Origin: Acidobacteriota bacterium
GTDB taxonomy: Bacteria; Acidobacteriota; Vicinamibacteria; Vicinamibacterales; SCN-69-37
Assembly: GCA_020853395.1 (NCBI GenBank)
Contig: JADYYY010000010.1
Coordinates: 124,001 to 188,000 of the forward strand
Length of the DNA: 64,000 nt
Reading direction: 5' to 3'
Below, piece after piece: positions 41,549 to 50,478 of the stretch. The notes under the pieces are model-generated. The model worked only from the letters and a program-made list of their open reading frames with translations. It searched no databases and was not told the origin of the DNA. Both the position numbers and the translations under genes were made by a program. How positions within the stretch are numbered: the first letter of the stretch is position 1; every line of letters starts with the position of its first letter.

Positions 41549-44395
41549 ATGTCGAATTCCGATCGGAGCTGGTTCGCACACCGTTGCGCGAGAAGAGTGG
41601 GTTTCTGGGTGGCGGTGCTGTGCCTCGCGACGGCCGGGCCTGCTGCCGCCGCCAACTGGTACGTCGGCCCGCACGGGCGGGCCACCAATCCCGGAACCAT
41701 GCTGGAGCCGCTGGATTTCGCCACCGCGGTCTCGGCTCAAAGCCCCGCGCGTGCTGGCGACACCGTCTGGCTGCTCGGCGGAACCTACGTCGGCACCTAC
41801 ATCGCGCGCGTGTCCGGCGCGCCGGCTGCGCCGATCACGTTCAGGCAGTATCCAGGACAACGCGCGACGCTCGACGGCGCGGGCTCGCCGCAGACCGTGC
41901 TGGAGATCTTCGGCAATTGGCTCGTGTTCTGGGGCTTCGAGATCACGAACTCGCACCCGGCGCGGCTGTCGAACGAGACGGGCCCGTGGCCGACCGATCT
42001 GACGCGCGGCCACGGCATCTTCGCCTGGGGCACCAATCTGAAGCTGGTCAACCTCGTCGTCCACGATCTGCAAAGCGGGCTCGGCCTGTGGACGGAGTCG
42101 GTCGGCAGCGAGGTCTACGGCAGCCTCTTCTACCACAACGGCTGGCAGGCGCCAGACGGTTCGCACGGGCACGGAATCTACACGCAGAACAAGACCGGGA
42201 CGCGTCTCATCCGAGACAACATCACGTTCAATCAATTCAGCCACGGCATCCACGCGTACGGATCGAGCTCCGCCTTCTTGAACGACATCGTGCTCGAGGG
42301 CAACGTCGCGTTCAACAACGGCATCCTCGGGTCGAGCGGATTCGAACGGGATCTGCTCGTCGGCGGCGGCGTGGTCGCGCAGCGACCGGTGCTGAAGGAG
42401 AACTACACCTACGGCGGCGCCCAGAGCAATCTCGGCTATGCCGCCGGATGCGCGAGTGGCTCGGTCGTCGACAACTACCTCGTCGGCAGCACGCCCCTCA
42501 TGCTCAAGTCGTGCGCGCCCGCGATGACGGGCAACCTGCTCTACAACCTGCAGGCCGCGCAGTGGGGATGGAGCGCGAGCGGATTCCAGCCGCAGAGCTA
42601 CCCGCAGAACACGTTCCTGGCGCAGCGCCCCACGACCAACTTCGTCCGCGTGCGGCCGAACGCCTACGAGCCGGGCCGAGGACACGTCATCGTCTACAAC
42701 TGGCAGCGGCTGGCGGAAGTCGCGGTCGATCTCGCGTCGCTGGGCCTCGAGCCCGGTGAGACGTTCGAAGTGCGCGACGCGCAGGACTTCTTCGGCCCGC
42801 CGGTCGCGGTGGGCACGTACGACGGGTCGCCCGTCCGGATCCCCATGGTGGGATTGCTGTTCGCCGCCCCGGTGGGCAACGTGCCGGTGACGCCGAGCCA
42901 CACGAGCAGCGACTTCGGCGCGTTCGTGGTCGTCGGCACGACCGCCGGGAGCGTTGGCGCGCCATTGCCGGCGGCGTCGGCCCCGGCGATCTCGCCAGCG
43001 GGCGGGACGTTCACCGGCCCGGTCTCGGTCACGATGAGCGCGAGCGCGGGCGCGTCGATTCGCTACACCACCGATGGATCCGCGCCGACCTCGACGTCTT
43101 CTCTCTACGCGGGACCGTTCACGATCGCCGCGACCACGACCGTGCGCGCCCGCGCGTTCGCCGCGGGCATGACGGAGAGCCCGGTGACCGCTGCCGAGTT
43201 CTCGATCTCGACGCCAACGGTGGCGGCGCCGGTCATCACGCCGCCCGGTGGAACATTCAGCGCGCCGGTCAGCGTTGCGATCAGCTCCGCGACGTCCGGA
43301 GCCGCCATCCGGTACACGACGAACGGCGGCACTCCGACCGCCGACTCACCTCTCTACACCGCACCGTTCTCGGTGGCCAGCACCGCGACGATCCGCGCAC
43401 AGGCGTTCGCGGCTGGCTCGACGCCGAGCTCGGTCACGAGCGTCACGATCACGATCTCCGTTCCGCAGGCGTCGCAGGCCGACAAGACGCGGCCGACGTT
43501 GACCACCCCGACCGTCGACGTGACCTCGACGAGCGCCACCGTGTCGTGGACGACCGACGAGGCGGCCGATTCGATGGTCAGGTTCATCGGGCTCTGCCCG
43601 AACGCCACCGGCGGATACGCGATCTGTGACACGCCCGTCGACGCCACGATGAGCACGCAGCACGCGGTGACGATTCAGGGCCTGCTGCCCAGCCGAACCT
43701 ACACGTACCAGGCGTTCTCGAAGGACGCGGCCGGCAATGCCAACTGGACGCCGTACCTGTCGTTCCGGACGTCCGCGGCGGAGGCTCCGCCGGCCACGCC
43801 CACCGCGGCGACGCCGTCGATCACTCCGGGCGGCGGGACGTTCTCGGCGCCCGTCACGGTGAGCATCACGACCGCCACACCGGGAGCCGCCGTGCGGTAC
43901 ACGACCGATGGATCGGTGCCGACGACGAGCTCCGCGCTCTACGGCGGGCCGTTCGCGGTCTCCACGAGCACGACCATCAAGGCACGGACCTTCGCGGGCG
44001 GCTACCTGGACAGCGGAACCACCACGGCGCCGTTCGTGATCGCCAGCGCGCCGCCGCCGGCCGGCGGCTCGTCGGGATCGGGCGGCGCACCCGACAAGAG
44101 CAGCCCCGCCATCTCCAACGTGCAAATCGCCGACGTGACGACGCAGTCCGTGATCGTCACCTGGACGACGAATGAACCGTCGAATTCGATGATCCGGTTC
44201 ATCGGGCTCTGTCCCGGCGCGACCGGCGGCTGGGCCGTGTGCGACTTGCCCGCCATTCCGGCGCTCGTGACGACGCACGTGGTCAGCGTCGCGAGCCTGA
44301 TGCCGGATCGCGTGTACACCTATCAGTTGTATTCGAAGGATGCTGCCGGGAACGGGACCTGGTCGCAGTATCAGACGTTCAGGACGCCGCGGTAG
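41549..44395 (+). CDS. Large secreted right-handed beta-helix protein with chitobiase-type and FN3-like repeats
   Basis: The product is 948 residues. A signal peptide (about 1-35) precedes a parallel beta-helix domain (about 37-460). Its core features are GDTVWLLGGTYVGTYI, NGWQAPDGSHGHGIYTQN and FNQFSHGIHAYGSS. After it come three chitobiase C-terminal-like repeats (each begins with SPAGGTF- or PPGGTF-like sequence and contains RYTTDGS). Interleaved are two FN3-like domains with the odd shared insert RFIGLCPxATGG. It is probably a surface carbohydrate-active or carbohydrate-binding protein. A GGAAG site precedes ATG 41549. Its 3' end overlaps the convergent paralogue by 17 bp. Confidence 0.85.
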   Translation: MSNSDRSWFAHRCARRVGFWVAVLCLATAGPAAAANWYVGPHGRATNPGTMLEPLDFATAVSAQSPARAGDTVWLLGGTYVGTYIARVSGAPAAPITFRQYPGQRATLDGAGSPQTVLEIFGNWLVFWGFEITNSHPARLSNETGPWPTDLTRGHGIFAWGTNLKLVNLVVHDLQSGLGLWTESVGSEVYGSLFYHNGWQAPDGSHGHGIYTQNKTGTRLIRDNITFNQFSHGIHAYGSSSAFLNDIVLEGNVAFNNGILGSSGFERDLLVGGGVVAQRPVLKENYTYGGAQSNLGYAAGCASGSVVDNYLVGSTPLMLKSCAPAMTGNLLYNLQAAQWGWSASGFQPQSYPQNTFLAQRPTTNFVRVRPNAYEPGRGHVIVYNWQRLAEVAVDLASLGLEPGETFEVRDAQDFFGPPVAVGTYDGSPVRIPMVGLLFAAPVGNVPVTPSHTSSDFGAFVVVGTTAGSVGAPLPAASAPAISPAGGTFTGPVSVTMSASAGASIRYTTDGSAPTSTSSLYAGPFTIAATTTVRARAFAAGMTESPVTAAEFSISTPTVAAPVITPPGGTFSAPVSVAISSATSGAAIRYTTNGGTPTADSPLYTAPFSVASTATIRAQAFAAGSTPSSVTSVTITISVPQASQADKTRPTLTTPTVDVTSTSATVSWTTDEAADSMVRFIGLCPNATGGYAICDTPVDATMSTQHAVTIQGLLPSRTYTYQAFSKDAAGNANWTPYLSFRTSAAEAPPATPTAATPSITPGGGTFSAPVTVSITTATPGAAVRYTTDGSVPTTSSALYGGPFAVSTSTTIKARTFAGGYLDSGTTTAPFVIASAPPPAGGSSGSGGAPDKSSPAISNVQIADVTTQSVIVTWTTNEPSNSMIRFIGLCPGATGGWAVCDLPAIPALVTTHVVSVASLMPDRVYTYQLYSKDAAGNGTWSQYQTFRTPR

Positions 44396-45761
44396 GAAGG
44401 CGCCGCACGACGAAGACGCCGAAGACGGGCCCGGTGTGCCGGGGCCGGCGAGAAGCGACGCCCGCCGGCATCGCCGGCTCACGGCCGCTCATCGGCAGCA
44501 TGACGGCCTGGCCCGTCCAGCGCGCGGCGAGCACGGGGGGCGCGAAGTAGTTCTGGACGTCGACGATCTCGAACGCATCCTGGTCGCGGAGAAACGCGCC
44601 GAGATCGACGGCGACGGTCGGACGCGCGTCCCAGTTGAAGACGACGAGCGACGCCCGATCGGGATCGAATCGATTGAGGCGCAGCCTCGTCACGAGGCCT
44701 TCACTCGGCGCCGTCTGGCGGTAGACGTTGTGGGGGCGGAGGAGCTCCCATTCGCCCATCGCGCCGATGAACGTGTTGCCCGTCATCTCCGGCTCACACT
44801 TGACGAGCATCAGCGGCGTCGGCGCGACGAAGTAGTTGTCGCGCACCACGCCGTCCTCGCACCCGGCCGCGTAGCCGAGGTTGTTCTGCGCGCCGAACGT
44901 CACGTTCTCCTCGAGCAGGGGCGCCACGGCGCGCCGGCCGCCGCCGAGCAGGATGTCCCGCTCGCCCCCGCTGGCCGCGATGGCGCCGTTGCCGAACACC
45001 ACGTTGCCTCTGAGCTCGATGTGATCCAGCGAGGCCGCCGACGAGCCGTACGCGTGGATGCCGTGGCTGAACTGCCAGAACACGATGTTGTCGGCAATCT
45101 CTCGCACGCCCACGCGATTCTGCGTGTAGATGCCGTGCCCGTGCGCGCGGTCCGGCCCTTCCCACCCGTTGAAGAAGATCACGTTGCCGTACACGATGGT
45201 GTCGGACGCTTCCTCCCAGACGCCGAATCCGTCGCCCATGTCGTGCACGACCAGGTTGACGAACGCGTTGTTGGGTCCTTTGGCGAACACGCCGGCGCCG
45301 CGCCGGAGGTCTTCGGGCCACGGGCCCGCCTCGGCGACGTGACGGCGCCGATCCGAGTTCGTGATCTCGAAGTCCCGGAACGTCGTCCATCGGCCCAGCA
45401 CCGTCAGCGCGGGCTTCGGCGACGGCTCGCTGTCGATGATCGCGCGCTCGCCCGGAAGCTGGCGGATGACGATCGGCGCCTCCGCCGTGCCCTGCAGCGT
45501 GCTCTCGAACGTGCCGCGGTACACGCCGCCGCGAAGCCAGACGGTGTCGCCTGGCCGCACCGGCCCTTCGTCGGACAGCGCGTCGCTCAGACGCAGCGGA
45601 TCGTCAGAGGTGCCCGCAGCGTGCGGCCGGCCCGCTGGTGCAGCATAGAGCTGCCGATGACCGGCCGGCGTCCGCGCGGATCGCGGCGGCGCCGGGATCT
45701 CGAGGAGCGCGAACGCGCACACGAGCAGTCCGATGAGGGGTAATCGCGACGACAAACCCAT
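44379..45761 (-). CDS. Right-handed beta-helix protein, paralogue 2
   Basis: The product is 460 residues with a signal-like N terminus. It has the same beta-helix core as the 948-residue protein: GDTVWLRGGVYRGTFES, NGWEGPDRAHGHGIYTQN, FWQFSHGIHAYGSS, and NYF and Cys-containing loops. It lacks the C-terminal repeats. ATG 45761 is chosen because it follows the neighbouring stop by 13 bp and gives a hydrophobic leader; longer readings run inside the upstream gene. Co-transcribed with the next paralogue. It may act on the locus polysaccharide, but no catalytic residues can be assigned. Confidence 0.83.
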   Translation of the reverse strand: MGLSSRLPLIGLLVCAFALLEIPAPPRSARTPAGHRQLYAAPAGRPHAAGTSDDPLRLSDALSDEGPVRPGDTVWLRGGVYRGTFESTLQGTAEAPIVIRQLPGERAIIDSEPSPKPALTVLGRWTTFRDFEITNSDRRRHVAEAGPWPEDLRRGAGVFAKGPNNAFVNLVVHDMGDGFGVWEEASDTIVYGNVIFFNGWEGPDRAHGHGIYTQNRVGVREIADNIVFWQFSHGIHAYGSSAASLDHIELRGNVVFGNGAIAASGGERDILLGGGRRAVAPLLEENVTFGAQNNLGYAAGCEDGVVRDNYFVAPTPLMLVKCEPEMTGNTFIGAMGEWELLRPHNVYRQTAPSEGLVTRLRLNRFDPDRASLVVFNWDARPTVAVDLGAFLRDQDAFEIVDVQNYFAPPVLAARWTGQAVMLPMSGREPAMPAGVASRRPRHTGPVFGVFVVRRLPTAAS

Positions 45762-45774
45762 CGCTTGACCGACG

Positions 45775-47286
45775 TCAGTTCGCGGTACGACCGGGCTGGG
45801 CAGATGAAGCAGGCAGGACGACGAGCGGCAAGAATTCCGGAGCCGTGGACTGCGGCACGGTCGGCACGGCCCCGATCGGCGCGGCTGGTGGTCGCGCCGT
45901 GGCCGGCACGCTGACCGGACGGCCCGCCGCATAGGTCCCCTTCAAGAGCGGCGCCCCGAAGAAGTCCTGCGCGTCGCGCAGCTCGAACGGTTCCCCGTCC
46001 CGCAGACCGCTGGCCGAGAGATCCACGTCGACCGAGGGTTGGCGATCCCAGTTCAGAACCGCCACGTGCGCCCGGCCCCGCACGTACTGGTTCGGCCGGA
46101 CGCGCACGACCACGCCACGGGGCCGGCCGCGCTCGAACGTGTTCTGCGGGTGCGCGGTTGCGAACATCGGTTCCGAAACGAGAAACGTGTTGCCTCGAAG
46201 CTCCGGATCGCACTTGGCGAGCTGAAACGGCGTGGCGAAGTAGTTGTTTGTGATCGAGCCGCTCGTGCAGCCCGCGCCCATCCCGACGAGGCTGGGCGCG
46301 CGGCCATACATGACGTTGTCGGTCAGGATCGGGTTCTCGACGATCGACCCGCCGCCAATCAGCAGGTCGCGCTCCGCACCGCCGCGGCTGAGGGCGCCGT
46401 TGTTGAAGAAGATGTTGCCCTCGAGCGTCATGTTGTTGGTGGGATCGGTCGTGGAGGAGTACGCGATCACCCCGTGACTGAACTGATTGAAGATGAGGTT
46501 GTCCGCCAGCCGCCGGCGTCCCACGCGATTGTGGGTGTCGATCCCGTGCCCGTTGGCCGCCCCGTTCGGTCCTTCCCACCCGTTGGCATAGATGAGCGAC
46601 CCGTACACCTCGGTGTCGATCGACTCCGACCCCACCTCGAACCCGCGGGTCATGTCGTGGACGATGAGGTCGATGAATCGAAGGTGGGATCCCTTCGTCG
46701 TGACGCCGGCGCCCCTGCTGAGGTCGCCCGGCCAGGCCACGGCCTCCTTGCTGCTCCGCCGCGGATCCGAGTTCGTGATCTCGAGGTCCCAGAACCAGAT
46801 CCAGTCGCCGATCACGTGCAGCGCCGACTTGCCCGACGGTGCGCTGTCGATCGTGGCGCGCTCGCCCGGCGTGGCTCGGACCATGATGGGCGCGCCTTCC
46901 TGGCCTCGGATCGAGCTGACGAACTGCCCGCGGTACGTCCCGCCGCGCAACCAGATCGTGTCGCAGGGCCGCACGGGACTGCCGGCAGAGAGCGCGGTCG
47001 CCAGATCCATCGGCCGCTCGACGGCCCCGTCGTTGCCGGCGACGCCGTCGGGCGCCACGTGCCAGGCGCGGCCGGCCGCGCACGGTCCGTCGGTGGCCGA
47101 CGGCTCGGCCGTCGCCGCACCGGGCGCCGAATCCGCCGACTGTCGGGACCCCATGCCGATCCACAGCGCCGCCAGGACACCCGCACCCGCCAACGCATAC
47201 AACACGACGCGGCCGGCGCCGGTCGACTGACGACTCGACCGCCGTCCGGTGTGTGAATGCCTACCGGTGCCGTCCGACATGAGCAT
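45775..47286 (-). CDS. Right-handed beta-helix protein, paralogue 3 (membrane-anchored)
   Basis: The product is 503 residues. A cytoplasmic N terminus of about 26 residues and one membrane helix (VVLYALAGAGVLAALWIGMG) lead to an extracytoplasmic beta-helix. Its core is GDTIWLRGG-like (CDTIWLRGGTYRGQF), NGWEGPNGAANGHGIDTHN and FNQFSHGVIAYSS. ATG 47286 with a G-rich site upstream is used; a TTG lies 12 bp earlier. It is the first gene of a two-gene transcript with paralogue 2. The anchor suggests it stays at the cell surface while the other two are released or exported. Confidence 0.82.
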   Translation of the reverse strand: MLMSDGTGRHSHTGRRSSRQSTGAGRVVLYALAGAGVLAALWIGMGSRQSADSAPGAATAEPSATDGPCAAGRAWHVAPDGVAGNDGAVERPMDLATALSAGSPVRPCDTIWLRGGTYRGQFVSSIRGQEGAPIMVRATPGERATIDSAPSGKSALHVIGDWIWFWDLEITNSDPRRSSKEAVAWPGDLSRGAGVTTKGSHLRFIDLIVHDMTRGFEVGSESIDTEVYGSLIYANGWEGPNGAANGHGIDTHNRVGRRRLADNLIFNQFSHGVIAYSSTTDPTNNMTLEGNIFFNNGALSRGGAERDLLIGGGSIVENPILTDNVMYGRAPSLVGMGAGCTSGSITNNYFATPFQLAKCDPELRGNTFLVSEPMFATAHPQNTFERGRPRGVVVRVRPNQYVRGRAHVAVLNWDRQPSVDVDLSASGLRDGEPFELRDAQDFFGAPLLKGTYAAGRPVSVPATARPPAAPIGAVPTVPQSTAPEFLPLVVLPASSAQPGRTAN

Positions 47287-47486
47287 GTCCCCCGTCAACG
47301 AACAGACTGGATTGCGTTGAGATCGGCCCGGCGGGATGTTCCTTCACGAAACAACACCCGTGTGCACGACGGACCGCTCGCGCACGTGGGTCTGACAGGC
47401 GGATGCCCACCGAGGCGACAGATTAGCACAGCCAGGACGGGCGCCGAACTGCGCCCGGCCTCTGCGGAAGGATCGAGCCGCCGGCC

Positions 47487-47960
47487 TCAGGCCGGCATCG
47501 ATTTCGGGGGAATGCCGCGCACGCGCGCGGCGAACATGGTCAACGGCGAGACGCCCTCGGACTTCCGAATCGGCCACGTGAGCTTCAGCTCGCCGTCGTT
47601 GACGACGAACTCGTCGTTCGTCAGCATGATCAGCGGCACGGCCGCGGCCGCCGGATCCGCGATCAGCCGGGCCTGCACCCGTCGCGCCCGGCGCAGCGAG
47701 TGCAACACGTCGAAGATGACCAGCACCGGCCGCTGGGCCGCGATCACTCGAATCGCCGCCTCGTCGGCGAAGGCCATCTCGCAGGTGAACCCGAGGCCGG
47801 TCAGCGCGTCGATCCGACGCAGCACGCTGATGAGCTGGTCGGACGCATGTCGCGATGGCGATCCCGTGTCCTGCGCCCGCCTGACGGCGTCGAGCACATG
47901 TTGATCGTCGAGCAGATAGAACAACCGGCAAGTCGGCTGGTCGGCCAGGTTCGCTTCCAT
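47487..47960 (-). CDS. Receiver-like protein of unknown function
   Basis: The product is 157 residues. A response-regulator fold is suggested by LVIFDVLHSLRRARRVQARL (candidate phospho-acceptor Asp), followed by VPLIMLTNDE (Thr position). The usual closing Lys-Pro is replaced by IRKSEG. There is no output domain. GAGGG precedes the ATG. It stands alone between the beta-helix genes and neuB. If active it would work as a single-domain signal relay, but similarity is partial and it may be a degenerate receiver. Confidence 0.6.
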   Translation of the reverse strand: MEANLADQPTCRLFYLLDDQHVLDAVRRAQDTGSPSRHASDQLISVLRRIDALTGLGFTCEMAFADEAAIRVIAAQRPVLVIFDVLHSLRRARRVQARLIADPAAAAVPLIMLTNDEFVVNDGELKLTWPIRKSEGVSPLTMFAARVRGIPPKSMPA

Positions 47961-48231
47961 GATGGCAGCCCTCGTACTGCGTCATGGGAACGTGTCTCAA
48001 GTCCGATGCCAATGCTGACGAACATGTCACGTCGATCAACTAGCCTGCGGCGCGGTCACGCCGCGATGACGGCGATGCCGGACCTCGGCGGCGCTTACAA
48101 AGTTGGGTGCCGGCAGACAGATCTGCGCCGCGGTTGCGCGGCGATCCGGCCGCTGCACTGGGGCGGTTCTGGACTACACTAACCTCGACGTTCTGCAGCC
48201 GATCGTCAGCACCCACACTTCACGGTCCCGG

Positions 48232-49290
48232 ATGCCGCCCACCGACGCGCAGCAGATCTTCCAGAGTCCCGGTCGCTGCGCAGTCATCGGCGAGGTGGCG
48301 CAGACGCACGATGGCAGCCTCGGGCTCGCCCACGCGTTCATCGACGCGATCGCTGCGGCGGGCGCCGACGCGGTCAAGTTCCAGACGCACATCGCGTCGG
48401 CCGAGAGCACGATCGACGAGCCGTGGCGCGTGCGATTCAGCCTGCAGGACGAGACGCGCTACGCCTACTGGCGCCGCATGGAGTTCTCCGAGACGGCATG
48501 GGCCGGTCTCGCAGCCCACGCGCGGGAGCGCGGCCTCGCCTTCATCAGCTCGCCCTTCTCGATTGCCGCGGTGGACCTGCTCGCGCGGATCGGGGTCGAT
48601 GCCTGGAAGATCGCGTCCGGAGAGGTCACGCATCACGCGCTGCTCGATCGACTGGCGCGTACGCCGGCCCCGGTCCTGCTCTCGTCCGGGCTGTCGACCG
48701 TCGACGAACTGGGGGCGGCGGTGCACCGGCTGCGCGGCCACGGGTTGCCCGTCACGGTGCTGCAGACGACGTCCGAGTACCCCTGTCCGCCTGAGCGCGT
48801 CGGGTTGAATCTGCTCGCGGAGTACCGCGAGCGCTTCGGCTGTCCGGTCGGTCTCTCCGATCATTCCGGCGCCATCTACGCCGGGCTGGCGGCCGTCACG
48901 CTCGGCGCCGCCGTGCTCGAAGTCCACGTGACGCTCAGCCGCGAGATGTTCGGCCCCGACGTGCCCGCATCCATCACGACCGCCGAACTGCGATCGCTCG
49001 TCGACGGCACGCGGCAGATCGAACGGATGCTCGCGCACCCCGTCGACAAGGACGCCGCCGCCGCGCGCCTCGCCGGCATGCGCGCGCTCTTCACGCGCAG
49101 CATCGCGCTCGTGGAGGATCTGCCGGCCGGCGCGATCCTCGCCTCCGAGCATCTGACGCTGAAGAAGCCCGGGACCGGCCTGCCGGCCGACGGGCTCTCT
49201 GCGCTCGTGGGACGCCGGCTCCGGCACGCGGTGCCGGCGCATCGCCTCCTGCAGGAATCCGATCTCGAACCGGGAGCTGCCCTCGTATGA
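48232..49290 (+). CDS. neuB: N-acetylneuraminate synthase-family protein
   Basis: The product is 352 residues. A TIM-barrel NeuB domain shows IGEVAQTHDGSLGLAHAFID, AVKFQTH, KIASGEVTHHALL, the GLSDHSGAIYAG segment and VHVTLSREMFGPD. A C-terminal SAF (antifreeze-like) domain follows from about residue 290. It joins an N-acetyl-hexosamine to phosphoenolpyruvate to make a nonulosonic acid. Whether the product is neuraminic, legionaminic or another acid cannot be told from sequence. ATG 48232 is used since homology begins shortly after it. It overlaps neuC by 4 bp. Confidence 0.92.
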   Translation: MPPTDAQQIFQSPGRCAVIGEVAQTHDGSLGLAHAFIDAIAAAGADAVKFQTHIASAESTIDEPWRVRFSLQDETRYAYWRRMEFSETAWAGLAAHARERGLAFISSPFSIAAVDLLARIGVDAWKIASGEVTHHALLDRLARTPAPVLLSSGLSTVDELGAAVHRLRGHGLPVTVLQTTSEYPCPPERVGLNLLAEYRERFGCPVGLSDHSGAIYAGLAAVTLGAAVLEVHVTLSREMFGPDVPASITTAELRSLVDGTRQIERMLAHPVDKDAAAARLAGMRALFTRSIALVEDLPAGAILASEHLTLKKPGTGLPADGLSALVGRRLRHAVPAHRLLQESDLEPGAALV

Positions 49291-50444
49291 AGCGACGTGT
49301 GTGTGTGGTCGTGACGGCGCGTCCGAGCTACAGCCGCATCAAGACAGCCTTGCGGGCGATTGCCGCCCACCCCGATCTCGAGCTCCAGCTCGTCGTCGCC
49401 GCCTCCGCGCTGCTCGACCGCTATGGCGACGTGTCGAAGCTGATCGAAGCCGACGGCTTCCGCGTCGACGCGCGCGTCTTCATCGTGCTCGAAGGCGAGA
49501 CGCCGACCGCGATGGCCAAGAGCACGGGGCTGGGCCTGCTCGAGCTGGCCACCGTGTTCGACAACCTCCGGCCGCACGTCGTGGTCTCCGTGGCGGATCG
49601 CTATGAGACGCTCGCCACGGCCGTGGCCGCCGCCTACATGAACATCCCCGTCGCCCACGTTCAGGGCGGCGAAGTCACCGGCTCGATCGACGAGAAGGTC
49701 CGCCACGCCGTCACCAAGCTCGCCGACGTTCACCTCGTCTCGTGCGAGCCGGCGGCTGCCCGCGTCGTCCGCATGGGCGAAGAGCCCGGCACCGTGCACG
49801 TGACCGGCTGTCCGTCGATCGACATCGCGATGGAGATGCTCCAGAACCCGCAGATCGACTTCGAGCCGGTCGCCCGGTACGGCGGCGTCGGCGCGCCGCT
49901 CGATCTCGCCGCCCCCTACGTCGTCGTCATGCAGCACCCGGTGACGACCGAGTACGACGACGCGCGCCATCAGGTGCTCGAAACGCTTCATGCGGTCAAC
50001 GGATCCGACATGCCGGCGCTCTGGTTCTGGCCCAACGTCGATGCTGGATCCGACGGCACGTCCGGCGGCATCCGGGCGTTTCGCGAAGAGCAGCGTCCCG
50101 CGCACATCCGGTTCTTCAAGAACATGTCGCCGGTCGACTTCCTGAAGGTGCTCTACAACTGCCGGTGCCTCATCGGCAACTCGAGCGTCGGCATCCGCGA
50201 GTGCTCGTTTCTCGGCGTGCCGGTCATCAACATCGGCAGCCGTCAGAGCGGCCGCGATCGCGGCCGGAACGTGATCGACGTCGACTACGATCGCCATGCG
50301 ATCAGCGACGCGCTTGCCACGCATCTCGCGAACGGCGGCCGCTATCCCTCGGATCCCCTGTACGGCACCGGCCGTGCCGGGGAACGGATCGCGGACTGCC
50401 TCGCTGCCACGCAACTGACCTCCAGCAAGCGCCTGACGTACTGA
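49287..50444 (+). CDS. neuC: UDP-N-acetylglucosamine 2-epimerase (hydrolysing), NeuC/LegG type
   Basis: The product is 385 residues with a GT-B-like fold. The N terminus shows VTARPSYSRIKTAL. HVQGGEVTGSIDEKVRHAVTKL and NSSVGIRECSFLGVPVINIGSRQ supply the catalytic Asp/Glu/His pattern of hydrolysing epimerases. It releases ManNAc (or a 6-deoxy analogue) for NeuB. Coupled to neuB by ATGA overlap. Confidence 0.93.
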   Translation: MKRRVCVVVTARPSYSRIKTALRAIAAHPDLELQLVVAASALLDRYGDVSKLIEADGFRVDARVFIVLEGETPTAMAKSTGLGLLELATVFDNLRPHVVVSVADRYETLATAVAAAYMNIPVAHVQGGEVTGSIDEKVRHAVTKLADVHLVSCEPAAARVVRMGEEPGTVHVTGCPSIDIAMEMLQNPQIDFEPVARYGGVGAPLDLAAPYVVVMQHPVTTEYDDARHQVLETLHAVNGSDMPALWFWPNVDAGSDGTSGGIRAFREEQRPAHIRFFKNMSPVDFLKVLYNCRCLIGNSSVGIRECSFLGVPVINIGSRQSGRDRGRNVIDVDYDRHAISDALATHLANGGRYPSDPLYGTGRAGERIADCLAATQLTSSKRLTY

Positions 50445-50478
50445 CGGGCTGGATGGCCGTCGCCTGGCCAGCCCGACG

